64,000 nucleotides of DNA, taken from GCA-020343675 sp964462945 (GTDB lineage: Bacteria > Planctomycetota > Phycisphaerae > Sedimentisphaerales > Anaerobacaceae). Positions 1 to 8,727 of the stretch are shown in pieces (within the stretch, counting starts at the first letter, position 1; each line of letters starts with the position of its first letter). Below the pieces are notes generated by a model, which did not search any database, was not told the origin of the DNA, and was given only the letters and a program-made list of their open reading frames with translations. The stretch covers positions 1 to 64,000 of the forward strand of contig CAYWZW010000007.1 in assembly GCA_964462945.1 (NCBI GenBank), read 5' to 3'. A program made the position numbers and the translations under genes.

Positions 1-339
1 TGTCTGTGCCATCATTACGTTCCGTTGTTCCGGGTTATTCGGATAGGTTCTTAGTGTCCTTCGGGGTGAATTAAGACCGTGTAAACCAGTGTGAATCCGT
101 GTCTAAGTGCTTTTCTCTGTGTGCCCCTTTGACGGCGTTCAGGGCATGCTTAGCGGCTTTGTGGCTATGAGTCAATTATGCAAAACAAAGCCAATTCCAA
201 GATCCCAGACGGATAAGTCGCAGCCGCATCGTGCTCTCTATTGCGTTTTGGCCTGAAAGCCGTTATCTTCGGGTCGATTGGAAACGTGGTCATCCGGCTG
301 AGGTTTCAGGAACTTTGAACAGACTACAGGAGAGATGCT
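1..339. other. Intergenic stretch at the left edge, no gene seen
   Basis: No supported coding region lies here. The segment around 80-110 contains the phrase 'gtgtaaaccagtgtgaatcc', which looks like dispersed intergenic repeat sequence rather than coding DNA. The only functional signal I see is the ribosome binding site of the next gene (AGGAGAG, about 6 bases before the ATG at 340). Confidence 0.5.
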
Positions 340-1686
340 ATGTATCATCGGTTAGCCATGTTCCTGGCGATATTTTCGATTTTGTGTGTCACCGAGACGG
401 CCAACGCTGTGCCTGCTTTTCCGGGGGCTGAGGGGTTTGGCGCTCAGTCGGCTGGAGGCCGGGGCGGCCAGGTTCTTTTCGTCACGAATCTCAACGACAG
501 CGGACCCGGCAGTTTGCGCGCAGCGGTGCAAGCGGACGGACCCAGGACGGTGATTTTTCGCGTCTCCGGCACCATCGCTTTGAAATCGACATTAGCTATC
601 ACCAAGCCGCACGTTACCATAGCGGGCCAGACCGCTCCCGGCGACGGGATATGCCTGAAGGACCACGCCCTCGCTATTGCAGCCGACCACGTTATCGTTC
701 GTTATCTTCGGTGCCGGCCCGGCGATAATACCAAGGCCGAGAGCGACGCTCTGTCGATTTCCTCAGGCCGGGACATCATCGTCGATCATTGTTCGGCGAG
801 CTGGTCCGTCGATGAGACGCTTTCAGCCTCGTCGGGCGGAAAGCTCGGCAATGTCACCGTCCAGTGGTGCATCATCTCCGAAAGCCTGCACAATTCAACG
901 CATCACAAGGGCCCTCACGGCTACGGCTCGCTCATCCGCGGCGGCTGGGGCAACGGATACACCTATCACCATAATCTGTACGCCCATCATCACGCCCGGC
1001 TTCCCCGGCCCGGCAATTACAACGACCGCAGCAAGGACCCGAACGGTTTCACCTTCGATTTCAGGAACAACGTCATCTACAACTGGGCAGGCACAGCCGC
1101 GGGGTATAACGCCGACGGCTCCAACGGCACCGACAGCATTACCAAGATGAACTTCGTCGGCAATTATTACAAAGCCGGCGTCAATTCGGCAGGTAACCTC
1201 GCGTTTTCGGAAAGTACGCGGTCGGCCAAAGGTTATTTCAGCGGCAACTGCATGAACGGCGATTACCCTCGCGATCCGTTGTTGCTTGTAACCTGGAGCA
1301 AATTTTCGCCGAAAGACATCGCGGAGTATGTGCAGTCTGACCCGATCCCCGTTCCGCCGGTGGCTACGGATGATGCAATCACCGCTTACAAGCGAGTTCT
1401 GGCGGAGGCGGGGGCCGTACTCCCGAAGCGGGATGCGGTGGACGCGCGGATCATCAATGAAGTAAGAACCGGGGCAGGAAAAATCATAGATCACGAGGAG
1501 CAGGTCGGCGGCTGGCCCGAGTTGAAATCGGCCGAGCTGCCTTCAGACTCCGACCGGGACGGCATGCCCGACGAATGGGAAAAACGACACAGGTTCGACG
1601 CCGAGAAGGCTGCCGATGGAAATGCAGACGCCGACGGGGACGGCTATACGAATCTCGAAGAGTATCTGAGCGGCATAGAGCCGTGA
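340..1686 (+). CDS. Secreted pectate lyase, polysaccharide lyase family 1 type, with C-terminal calcium-binding repeats
   Basis: Probably cleaves polygalacturonate by beta-elimination outside the cytoplasm. Residues 1-23 form a signal peptide ending at TANA. The mature protein begins with AFPGAEGFGAQSAGGRGG, typical of planctomycete/Bacteroidetes PL1 proteins, followed by a parallel beta-helix with DALSI, DHCSASW and YHHNLYAHHHARLPR; the last probably carries the catalytic arginine. Residues about 405-448 hold two short Asp-rich repeats (DSDRDGMPDEWE and DADGDGYTNLEEY), a thrombospondin-3/EF-hand-like calcium motif common at the end of secreted planctomycete proteins. An AGGAG site precedes the ATG. 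The gene lies apart from the larger pectin cluster at 29-35 kb but belongs to the same theme. The family call is firm; the exact substrate is inferred. Confidence 0.88.
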   Translation: MYHRLAMFLAIFSILCVTETANAVPAFPGAEGFGAQSAGGRGGQVLFVTNLNDSGPGSLRAAVQADGPRTVIFRVSGTIALKSTLAITKPHVTIAGQTAPGDGICLKDHALAIAADHVIVRYLRCRPGDNTKAESDALSISSGRDIIVDHCSASWSVDETLSASSGGKLGNVTVQWCIISESLHNSTHHKGPHGYGSLIRGGWGNGYTYHHNLYAHHHARLPRPGNYNDRSKDPNGFTFDFRNNVIYNWAGTAAGYNADGSNGTDSITKMNFVGNYYKAGVNSAGNLAFSESTRSAKGYFSGNCMNGDYPRDPLLLVTWSKFSPKDIAEYVQSDPIPVPPVATDDAITAYKRVLAEAGAVLPKRDAVDARIINEVRTGAGKIIDHEEQVGGWPELKSAELPSDSDRDGMPDEWEKRHRFDAEKAADGNADADGDGYTNLEEYLSGIEP

Positions 1687-1740
1687 TTCTCGCGGGGTCG
1701 GTCAGCAGCTTTCGGCAATCAATCTGACCAGGAAAAGCTG

Positions 1741-2697
1741 ATGCCTAAAAGCCTTGCGATGGCTTACGACAATCTCTCGACGATGCTCGACGCCGGCGTC
1801 CCGCTGCTGCGTTCGCTCAATACCATCGCCTCGGGCCTGGAGCCTCGCATGAAGAAAGCCTTTCTCGCGGTGGCCGACGGCGTCTCGAAAGGCAATCCCC
1901 TCGCCGAGACGATGAGTCAGAATCGTAGAGTATTCAGCCCGCTTGATATCATGCTCATCGACGCCGGTGAAACATCAGGCAATCTTGCGGAGCTGGTGAG
2001 CTTACTGGCCGGGTGGCACGAAATGTCCCGGCGGATGCTCAGGAAAATGCTCGCGGGGCTGCTGCTGCCTGTTCTGATTCTGACCATCGCGGCGTTCGTC
2101 ATCCCGCTTCCCAATTATATTCTGGGCAACCAGAGGATGGGAGACTTCTTGCTCAATGTCGTGGGAATTCTCTTGCTGTTCTGGATACCCGCGGTGATCG
2201 TCGTTCTGGTCGTCCGTATGACACCCAAGACGGGTCTTCTTCGCAGGGTGCTGGACCACATCGTGCTGCGCATACCTGTCCTGGGTACGGCGATGTACAA
2301 GCTGGCCTTGTGCCGTTTTCTCTGGGTCTTTCACGCGCTGTGCAAGGCGGGCGTGCCGCTTGTGGACTGCGTCGGCATGGCCATTCCATCCGCGGGCAAT
2401 GCTGTCGTGGGCGATCTGTTCCGCCCCGCCGCTGAACGGGTCCGAGCCGGCGAGCCGATGGGCGGCGGACTTTCCTCGAAACTGCCCATCGAGCTGGTGG
2501 AAATGTGGAAGGTCGGTGAGGAAACGGGAACACTGGATGAAGTGACAAAGCGCCTCGCGCAACAAAATACCGAGGCCGCGGAATTCTGGCTCGCTGAGTT
2601 TGCGCGGTGGTTCCCGCGATTCGTTTATTTTCTGTTTGGTCTTCTGATGGCTTATTACGTCTTCGTAAACTTCAAGCGCATCATTTCGATGTACTGA
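1741..2697 (+). CDS. Type II secretion/type IV pilus inner-membrane platform protein, GspF/PilC family
   Basis: A GspF-like polytopic membrane protein, normally the inner-membrane platform on which the secretion ATPase builds a pseudopilus or pilus. Two T2SSF domains are visible: residues about 5-125 (AGVPLLRSL, DAGETSGNLAELV, then a TM helix at about 100-125) and about 185-318 (AGVPLVDCV, KVGEETGTLDEVTKRLA, final TM helix). At 318 residues it is shorter than the usual roughly 400 because the N-terminal cytoplasmic extension is missing. AGGAAAAG precedes the ATG. No GspE, GspG or secretin gene is nearby; the only linked gene is the pectate lyase 54 bases upstream, so co-transcription with an exported enzyme is possible. 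It may be a solitary paralogue or serve a dispersed machinery. Confidence 0.85.
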   Translation: MPKSLAMAYDNLSTMLDAGVPLLRSLNTIASGLEPRMKKAFLAVADGVSKGNPLAETMSQNRRVFSPLDIMLIDAGETSGNLAELVSLLAGWHEMSRRMLRKMLAGLLLPVLILTIAAFVIPLPNYILGNQRMGDFLLNVVGILLLFWIPAVIVVLVVRMTPKTGLLRRVLDHIVLRIPVLGTAMYKLALCRFLWVFHALCKAGVPLVDCVGMAIPSAGNAVVGDLFRPAAERVRAGEPMGGGLSSKLPIELVEMWKVGEETGTLDEVTKRLAQQNTEAAEFWLAEFARWFPRFVYFLFGLLMAYYVFVNFKRIISMY

Positions 2698-2705
2698 GCT
2701 TCGCC

Positions 2706-3458
2706 CTAAAATCGCAGGCGGCAGCCGAACATATATACCGGCCCGCCAAAGTCGTAGCCGGAGTCCTGTTTGCCGAGGTGGTATTGCAGCTCAAAGAGCA
2801 ATTCTAAGTTCGATCCGACCGGCACGGTCAGGCCCGCCGTGACAAAGGGAAAGAAGCCGCGAGCGAGAGTATCCGTGCCCTCATCGGCGCTTGCGTAGGT
2901 ATAAAACAGACCGGGGATAAACGGGTCTTCGACCGTCTCAAAATACTCATCTTCCCACGAATCGAGAAACCAGAAGTAGCCGATGCCCGCGCCGACGTAC
3001 GGCCGGATCCGCTCGCTGTCGCCAAAGGGATACAAGCGTGCCGTCAGCCCAACGTCGAACAGAGAAAGGTCATCCGTCGAGTACTGCTCGATCAGCACGC
3101 CGCCGTCGTAATCCACGTACTCACTGGAGTAGGAGCCGAGGGACGAGCCGCCGAGTGTAAAAGCTAAATCGAAATGGTCGTCGCCAAAACACGGGCTCGC
3201 CAGCTCCAGCTCAAATCGCGCCCGGGTCGTTTTGCCGGTGTCGAAAGGGCGGTCGATGGTTTGGGCCCCCACCTTGATTCCGACGCCGGGGCCGGAGCTT
3301 CCGGCGGCGCACGTCGCCGCCCAAAAGAACATTATGAGCGCGGGGCATATCCGGAGTCTGCCGCGGTTGCCTGAAGTGACAGGGTCGTTGAAGACAGTGG
3401 AAACTGGGTCCTGCGTTGGCTTGAGCCACCATCCAAGGATAGACTTTGTCTGTGCCAT
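2706..3458 (-). CDS. Probable outer-membrane beta-barrel protein (OmpA/OmpW-like small porin)
   Basis: A protein of about 250 residues with features of an eight-stranded outer-membrane barrel: alternating hydrophobic/aromatic strands, glycine-rich turns such as RPYVGAGIGYFW, and a C-terminal strand ending in Phe (MFGCRLRF), the usual recognition signal for barrel assembly. The start is placed at the ATG preceded by AAGGAG; an upstream GTG in frame would lie on top of that site. The export signal is not at the very N-terminus: a hydrophobic stretch (ALIMFFWAATCAAG) appears only at about residue 40-55, so the true start could be internal or the leader is unusually long. It faces the GspF gene tail to tail with only 8 bases between the stops. 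Substrate or function is unknown. Confidence 0.65.
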   Translation of the reverse strand: MAQTKSILGWWLKPTQDPVSTVFNDPVTSGNRGRLRICPALIMFFWAATCAAGSSGPGVGIKVGAQTIDRPFDTGKTTRARFELELASPCFGDDHFDLAFTLGGSSLGSYSSEYVDYDGGVLIEQYSTDDLSLFDVGLTARLYPFGDSERIRPYVGAGIGYFWFLDSWEDEYFETVEDPFIPGLFYTYASADEGTDTLARGFFPFVTAGLTVPVGSNLELLFELQYHLGKQDSGYDFGGPVYMFGCRLRF

Positions 3459-3728
3459 GTTTTTGGACTCCTTCACAAGACTCCGGAAGCATACAAGACC
3501 GTCAATTCACCTGATCTTCTTCTCTACCTATAAGAGGCACTTAGAGCCGTGCCGGTAACGAAGTAAAAATCTTCCACAAAACGTTGCCCGGCCACGACGA
3601 ATTTGGTAGAACCTTCACGTGGCAGTCCCGTGGACTCCGCCGGAGACTCAAGTGGTGAACCGTGAGGCGAACCGCGAAACGGTCGAACGACGGGTTACCT
3701 GGAAGAATTTGGAAAGTGAGGTCGGCTT

Positions 3729-5249
3729 ATGTTGCGTTTTCGACGCCCGTTTGTGTTTCACCTGGTGATAATGATCGGCCTGCTGTCAGGAACCTCGTTT
3801 GAATCTGTCGTCCTGGGCGGCTCCTCCCGGCCGGCCCATAAGCCCCTGGTGAGGGTGGCAGACGTAAACGTGGGGGAATCTCAAATTGTCGAGCTTCACG
3901 ATGGCTCACAGGCAACGATCAAACTGCTTGATTTGAAGGAGACGCGGGATAATGTCAACAACGCGGTTCGCCGAGCGGTGGTCACGGTCGAAGTCAATCG
4001 GCAAACGGTGTCACTTGTCTCTTCGACTTATCACCTGCCCACGACTGTAGCCGGGGTACAAATCGATTGTCCGGTCACCAAAGGCTACCGGCAAAAAAGC
4101 AGCAAGGAAAATGCCTGGGGCCTGACCAAGGATGCCCGGCTCAGGCTATGGCCCGCCGGCTCACCCTGGATGGAACCGGGCACGTTTGTCTATCCGGCCA
4201 AACAGTGCTGGTTCGCCTCCGACACGCAGATGGCCAACGTGCCGGTTTTCGTCGATGGCGGCGAAATACCAGGCAGCAAAAATATCTACTATCATTACGG
4301 GCTGGACTTCGGCGGCGCCGAGGGCCTGGTAGGTGTGGTTGCCGCCACCGATGGGTTGGTGCTATCGGCGGGTTTGGAAAAGCTGACCGGTTATGAGGAT
4401 TCTCCGGTTACACCGCGCTACGATGTGATTTACATCGTGGACGGCCGGGGCTGGTTCTACAGGTACAGCCACCTCTACAAAATCGATGATTCCGTGAAGC
4501 CCGGACAACGCGTCACGATGGGGCAGAAGATCGGCATTCTCGGCAAGGAAGGCGGCAGCGGCGGGTGGTCCCACTTGCATTTCGATATCACGGGCAGGCA
4601 ACCGTCGGGCCTGTGGGGTATCCAAGACGGTTATGCCTTCATCTGGGAGGCTTACCAGCGCCAATACAAACCCGAGATTATCGCCGTGGCGCGGCCTCAC
4701 CACCTGACCTGGGCGGGCGAGGCCGTTGAGCTTGACGCCACTCGTTCCTGGAGTCGAAACGGCACGATCCAGAAATTTGAGTGGACGTTCTGCGACGGCA
4801 GTTCAGCCGCCGGCTCGCGAGTGCAGCGCACGTATGACAAACCCGGGGAATACAACGAGATTCTGAAAGTCACCGACGCATCCGGCAACGTTGATTACGA
4901 CTTTGCCGTAGTCCAGGTGCTCGACAAGAATCACCCCGACCAATTGCCGCCTACTATCCACGCCGCTTATTACCCTACCTTCGACATCAAACCCGGCGAC
5001 GAGGTCACCTTCAAGGTACGCTCTTTCCGCACCAGGCACGGCAGTGAGGTCTGGGACTTCGGGGACGGCAGTCCGAAAGCGACTGTGCAGTCGGATGGCA
5101 ACGCCGAAGTGCACAACCCGCAGGGTTATGCCGTCACCACCCACCGGTACAACGCCCCCGGACAGTACATCGCTGCGGTAAGGCGCAGCAACGAACGTGG
5201 TGACGAGGCGATCACTCACCTGCAGATAATCGTAGGCCCCCGCGATTAG
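3729..5249 (+). CDS. Secreted M23-type peptidase domain protein with PKD repeats
   Basis: An exported protein with a LytM/M23 zinc-peptidase domain followed by PKD modules. N-terminal signal helix at about residues 7-30. The M23 domain spans about 150-300: HYGLD at about 190 matches the HxxxD motif, YRYSHLYK lies between, and HLHFD at about 281-285 matches HxH, so both metal-binding motifs appear intact. Two PKD-like domains follow: about 325-400 (FEWTFCDGSS, RTYDKPGEYNEILKVTDASGN) and about 410-505 (WDFGDGSP, HRYNAPGQYIAAVR). M23 enzymes usually cut peptidoglycan cross-bridges; with PKD modules and secretion, another extracellular glycopeptide target is possible. A GAGG site precedes the ATG. 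It converges with the PASTA protein gene, and a palindromic element lies between the two stops. Confidence 0.8.
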   Translation: MLRFRRPFVFHLVIMIGLLSGTSFESVVLGGSSRPAHKPLVRVADVNVGESQIVELHDGSQATIKLLDLKETRDNVNNAVRRAVVTVEVNRQTVSLVSSTYHLPTTVAGVQIDCPVTKGYRQKSSKENAWGLTKDARLRLWPAGSPWMEPGTFVYPAKQCWFASDTQMANVPVFVDGGEIPGSKNIYYHYGLDFGGAEGLVGVVAATDGLVLSAGLEKLTGYEDSPVTPRYDVIYIVDGRGWFYRYSHLYKIDDSVKPGQRVTMGQKIGILGKEGGSGGWSHLHFDITGRQPSGLWGIQDGYAFIWEAYQRQYKPEIIAVARPHHLTWAGEAVELDATRSWSRNGTIQKFEWTFCDGSSAAGSRVQRTYDKPGEYNEILKVTDASGNVDYDFAVVQVLDKNHPDQLPPTIHAAYYPTFDIKPGDEVTFKVRSFRTRHGSEVWDFGDGSPKATVQSDGNAEVHNPQGYAVTTHRYNAPGQYIAAVRRSNERGDEAITHLQIIVGPRD

Positions 5250-5253
5250 CGGT

Positions 5254-5315
5254 ACGGCCATCCTGGCCGTGTTTTCACCCGCTGGAAGCCCGCGCCACGG
5301 CTCCGGAGCCGCTAC
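5254..5315. repeat. Palindromic (REP/BIME-like) element between convergent genes, also a possible terminator
   Basis: Two hairpins lie head to head. ACGGCCA (5254-5260) pairs with TGGCCGT (5264-5270) and is followed by GTTTT, so it may terminate the M23 gene on the plus strand. The perfect 14-base palindrome at 5298-5311 (CGGCTCCGGAGCCG) is followed by CTAC, so on the minus strand it reads GTAG plus palindrome, the classical REP layout. The TAG of that GTAG is the stop codon of the PASTA gene. Confidence 0.6.
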
Positions 5316-7429
5316 GGCGACGGTGCACGACTTTTCCGCCGTCTCCGCCGGAAAACGGCCTGCGGACCGCGTCTTCTCAATAACACCTTGACTCGGCGGC
5401 CGGTTCGGCGAAGACTGACTGCCGAGTTCGGCGGGAAGCGGATCAGAACGTAACATCCTCCGCCCAGAATGATGAACGTTCCTGTGATGATTCCAAGCCA
5501 CCTGCTTGTTGGTCTTCCGCTCTCAGCGGCCACCCACAGTGTCACAGCGGTGCCTGCAGGGACCCTCGTTCCGGCAGCGGGGTTTTGACCGACAATAGTA
5601 CCCTCTTGCTGACCGCAAGAACGTGCAAAGATCCCGCCTGAGCGCAGCCTTACCTCGCTCAGAATCACTTCCGCCTCCTGCCGGTCGAATCCCCGCAGAT
5701 CCGGCACGTCCACCGAGCCCCCGACCATCACCCATAGGTGCACGGCGCTGCCAATGGGAGCCGTTGTTCCGGCGGCGGGATCTTGTACGACGACAAGGTC
5801 CTCTTCACGATCGGTCGAGTATTCGGACACCTCTCCGACGCTCAAGCGAACATCCTTGATTATTTCTTCAGCCTCCCATCGGCTGTGTCCCCGCAAATCC
5901 GGCACGTCAATCATCTCTCTGCTGGCCACGTATAGGTCCACGGTACGGTCAGGAAAAACGCGCGTCCCGGCAGCGGGACTCTGGCGAAGAACCGTACCCG
6001 GCTCCTCCTCGGAAAAATGGTCAAACCTCTGCCCCAGATGCAATCGGGCCTTCCGGAGGATTTGCTCTGCTTCTTCTACTGCGTGTCCTCGCACCTCCGG
6101 CACTTTGACCAGCACCCGGACGGCCACCCACAGGTCCACGGCAGCGCCGGCATGGGCCAATGTCCCGGCGATCGGGTCTTGACTAACGACGGTACCTTCT
6201 GCCTGATAGGACAATCGCTTACTGACTTGGCCGCAGCGCAGCCCGGCTTCTTTCAGAATCTCTTCGACCTCTTTTATAGGGCGCCCTCGCAAATTCGGGA
6301 CCTCAACCGGTGCACTCACGGCCGTCCATAAGTCCACCGCAGTGCCGACGGGGACCTTGGTTTCGGCGGCGGGGTTCTGCCATACGATGGTACCTTCCGG
6401 CTGGTCTGAAAACCGCTTCGTGACCTCGCCCAGGCGCAGCCGTTCTTTCTTGAGTGTGCTCTCGGCTTCTTCCCGGCTGTGCCCGCGCAGATCCGGCACG
6501 GCGATAAGCTCCATCGCCGCCACGTGCAAGGTTACAGATGTCCCGATGGGAACTTCCGTGCCCGCCGCAGGGTCCTGCTGAAGAACGGTCTGCGGCTCGG
6601 CGCCCGAACCGACCTTTGTGACCTGCCCCAGCTCCAGATGGGTTCCGGCAAGAATCTTCTTGGCGTCACTCAGGTCGTGGCCAATGACCTCGGGGACCAC
6701 CACGGTCCCTTCGAACCGAAAATCATCGGCGTTAATATGCCCCCATACCTCTGAGGACTCATCCACGATACGGATCCGTCCAAACCTGCCGGCAAGCGGA
6801 TGCAGATCCCACGTTACCCTTTCCATGGTCTCGGTATTCTTGCCCGTTTCAGCCATCACCCGTGCCTCCCGCTGCATGTTGTCCACAATGACAAGCTCGA
6901 CGCGTGTCTCAACGTGGCTTCCGCCGCCGATCAGAAAGCTCAGCGTTCCGGAGGGTATGGTAAACGCGGGGGAAGTCAAAGCGCCCTGGGGGCCGTCTCC
7001 TTGAATGTCGCCGGGACTCTGGCCGTCTCGTCCTTGAAATCTCTCGTGCGTCCCGATCCAATACGATCCCTGATGGTTGGAGGGCTCGCCCCCACCCCGA
7101 GCAGTGGGGTTGTCATGAAGCGTTGGCTGGTAGTCGAAGGCATTGCCGACTTTTTCCCAGCCTAACAAGTCCCCGGTCTCAAAGTCCCAGGTAAACTGCA
7201 TTTCCTGCCCGCTCGTCTCGGCGGCCTGCTCCGGCGAAGCACTACGCAGAGCCGAGGAGGCCCGAGCCGCAGCCGAATACAGGTAAGAGTGAAAACATAA
7301 AACAAGAGTGCAAAATGCGAAGCTAAGCCCGTAACGTCTGCTGGGTCGAATTCGTCTTTCGACGCTCTCATGTCGGCGGTCAGTCTGTGACATTCGACAC
7401 ACGATATACGGCATACGAATCCTGCCCAT
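5312..7429 (-). CDS. Membrane-anchored protein with a lectin-like domain and six PASTA repeats
   Basis: A 705-residue cell-envelope protein. After a basic N-terminus, a hydrophobic segment (YGLSFAFCTLVLCF, about 33-50) is a signal or anchor. Residues about 78-240 (FTWDFETGDLLGWE to NADDFRFEG) resemble a secreted beta-sandwich module of the concanavalin-like type. Six PASTA repeats follow from about 240 to 650; five carry VPxxRG (VPDLRGHSREEAE, VPNLRGRP, VPEVRGHAVEEAE, VPDLRGHSRWEAE, VPDLRGFDRQEAE) and the first is VPEVIGHDLSDAK. A TM helix at about 655-676 and a short Arg/Lys-rich tail end the protein. PASTA domains normally bind peptidoglycan fragments in Ser/Thr kinases or PBPs; no kinase or PBP domain is present here. 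The start is uncertain: ATGs at 7429 (preceded by GGTGA) and 7414 (preceded by GGCAGGA) are both plausible. The stop codon lies inside a palindromic repeat. Confidence 0.8.
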   Translation of the reverse strand: MGRIRMPYIVCRMSQTDRRHESVERRIRPSRRYGLSFAFCTLVLCFHSYLYSAAARASSALRSASPEQAAETSGQEMQFTWDFETGDLLGWEKVGNAFDYQPTLHDNPTARGGGEPSNHQGSYWIGTHERFQGRDGQSPGDIQGDGPQGALTSPAFTIPSGTLSFLIGGGSHVETRVELVIVDNMQREARVMAETGKNTETMERVTWDLHPLAGRFGRIRIVDESSEVWGHINADDFRFEGTVVVPEVIGHDLSDAKKILAGTHLELGQVTKVGSGAEPQTVLQQDPAAGTEVPIGTSVTLHVAAMELIAVPDLRGHSREEAESTLKKERLRLGEVTKRFSDQPEGTIVWQNPAAETKVPVGTAVDLWTAVSAPVEVPNLRGRPIKEVEEILKEAGLRCGQVSKRLSYQAEGTVVSQDPIAGTLAHAGAAVDLWVAVRVLVKVPEVRGHAVEEAEQILRKARLHLGQRFDHFSEEEPGTVLRQSPAAGTRVFPDRTVDLYVASREMIDVPDLRGHSRWEAEEIIKDVRLSVGEVSEYSTDREEDLVVVQDPAAGTTAPIGSAVHLWVMVGGSVDVPDLRGFDRQEAEVILSEVRLRSGGIFARSCGQQEGTIVGQNPAAGTRVPAGTAVTLWVAAESGRPTSRWLGIITGTFIILGGGCYVLIRFPPNSAVSLRRTGRRVKVLLRRRGPQAVFRRRRRKSRAPSP

Positions 7430-7507
7430 TCAATCACCTGATGCAAGGGTCTTTTGAAAGAGTATATTGCATTTGGCCTCGATAGCAAGAAGACTGTCGT
7501 GATCTTG

Positions 7508-7545
7508 CCTGTCGGCAGACAGGTTTCGGCGCCGTCGGAGACGGC
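7508..7545. repeat. Double hairpin repeat upstream of the DUF6807 gene
   Basis: Two adjacent perfect hairpins: CCTGTC-GGCA-GACAGG (7508-7523) and GCCGTC-GGA-GACGGC (7531-7545). This is the same general design as the other palindromic elements of the window. No T-run follows, so it does not look like an intrinsic terminator. Confidence 0.5.
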
Positions 7546-7693
7546 ACAACGGCGGCGGCAATTCTGTCAGGAGGAACCTGAAGTTCGGCGGTATAGGCGT
7601 AAAATGCTTGCAAAGCGGCGGCCGATTTGGTAGTTAGAGACTCTCGTATAAGGACGGCAAGTTGAACATGAAATAAGATTCGGAGCAGCAATC

Positions 7694-8704
7694 ATGGCTG
7701 AGAGACTTCACAAGCACACTATCGAAATCGCGGCGGCCTTAGCGGTCTTTATGACAGTCCCCGGTTGCGCCCAACCTGAGTCCCCGCACGCCGGGACGGC
7801 GAACCCGATCAGCATCGTTGAGACCGACCAGGGTTTCGTCATCAGAGAGGGCCAAACGCAAGTTATGTCCTATCAACGCCGGCACAAATCTCTGAACGGG
7901 AAATATTCACGAGCGAACTACATCCATCCGCTCTATGGTCTCGACGGCGAGATTCTGACAGAGGACTTCCCGCCCGACCACCTGCACCATCGCGGCATAT
8001 TCTGGGCCTGGCACCAGGCATGGGTCGGCGATAAGAAGTTAGGTGATTCCTGGGCCGCCAACGATTTCTTCTGGGATGTCTATGGCGCCAAGGTTCTCAC
8101 GCCTGATTCCCAATCGCGTGCTCTACAGGTTGACGTTTACTGGAAGTCGCCGCTCTGGACGGATGCAGACGGCAAGCAAAAAGCGTTTGTAAAAGAAACG
8201 ACGATAATCCGCGTTTATCGCGCACAAGACGATATTCGCAAGGTGGACTTCCAGATCAGTCTGCTGGCTCTGGAAGACCGCGTGCGGATCGGCGGCTCCG
8301 AAGACGAGAAGGGCTACGGCGGTTTCACAACACGAATACCACTGCCCGACGGCCTTTCCTTCATCGGCTCCGGCGGCCCCGTGGAGCCGAAAAATTTGTC
8401 CGTCGAGGGCGGGCCCTGGCTCGACTTCTCAGGCGCTTTGCGAAAAGACGGCCGGACGAGCGGCATAGCGATACTCTGCCACAGCTCTCTGCCCGGCTAT
8501 CCCCAGCGATGGATCCTCAGGAGAACGGGCAGCGCCCAGAATCCGGTTTATCCGGGCCGTGAATCTGTTCCGCTATCGCGCGAGAAGCCGCTCGTTTTGC
8601 GTTATCGCCTCATTATTCACCGCGGCGACGTCCACCACGTTAATCTCGATAAACTCCAGGCCGAGTATAACAACGAACCGCCCATGATGTTCGGCAACAA
8701 ATAG
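7694..8704 (+). CDS. DUF6807 (PmoA-like) family lipoprotein
   Basis: The 336-residue product has a lipoprotein signal with lipobox VPGC at about residue 23-26. The core has the hallmark features of the DUF6807 family, often labelled 'methane oxygenase PmoA' in automatic annotation: RANYIHPLYGLDG, DHLHHRGIFWAWH at about 95-108, and the ESVPLSREKPLVLRYRLIIH end. The label is historical; no evidence links these proteins to methane oxidation. In planctomycetes and Bacteroidetes they sit with ThuA, DUF1080 and Gfo/Idh/MocA genes, which suggests a role in carbohydrate handling, and a ThuA fusion is indeed the convergent neighbour. A GGAG site precedes the ATG. The His-rich motif could bind a metal, but that is inference. 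Confidence 0.8.
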   Translation: MAERLHKHTIEIAAALAVFMTVPGCAQPESPHAGTANPISIVETDQGFVIREGQTQVMSYQRRHKSLNGKYSRANYIHPLYGLDGEILTEDFPPDHLHHRGIFWAWHQAWVGDKKLGDSWAANDFFWDVYGAKVLTPDSQSRALQVDVYWKSPLWTDADGKQKAFVKETTIIRVYRAQDDIRKVDFQISLLALEDRVRIGGSEDEKGYGGFTTRIPLPDGLSFIGSGGPVEPKNLSVEGGPWLDFSGALRKDGRTSGIAILCHSSLPGYPQRWILRRTGSAQNPVYPGRESVPLSREKPLVLRYRLIIHRGDVHHVNLDKLQAEYNNEPPMMFGNK

Positions 8705-8727
8705 GAGAGCTTGTGGTTTGACTTTCC

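Noticed and set aside
895..1494. A 199-codon open frame on the minus strand
   Set aside because: Opposite the PL1 gene; composition is typical of antisense of a GC-rich coding region.
7434..7691. An 85-codon minus-strand frame upstream of the PASTA gene
   Set aside because: It runs through a double-hairpin repeat and has no ribosome site or domain.
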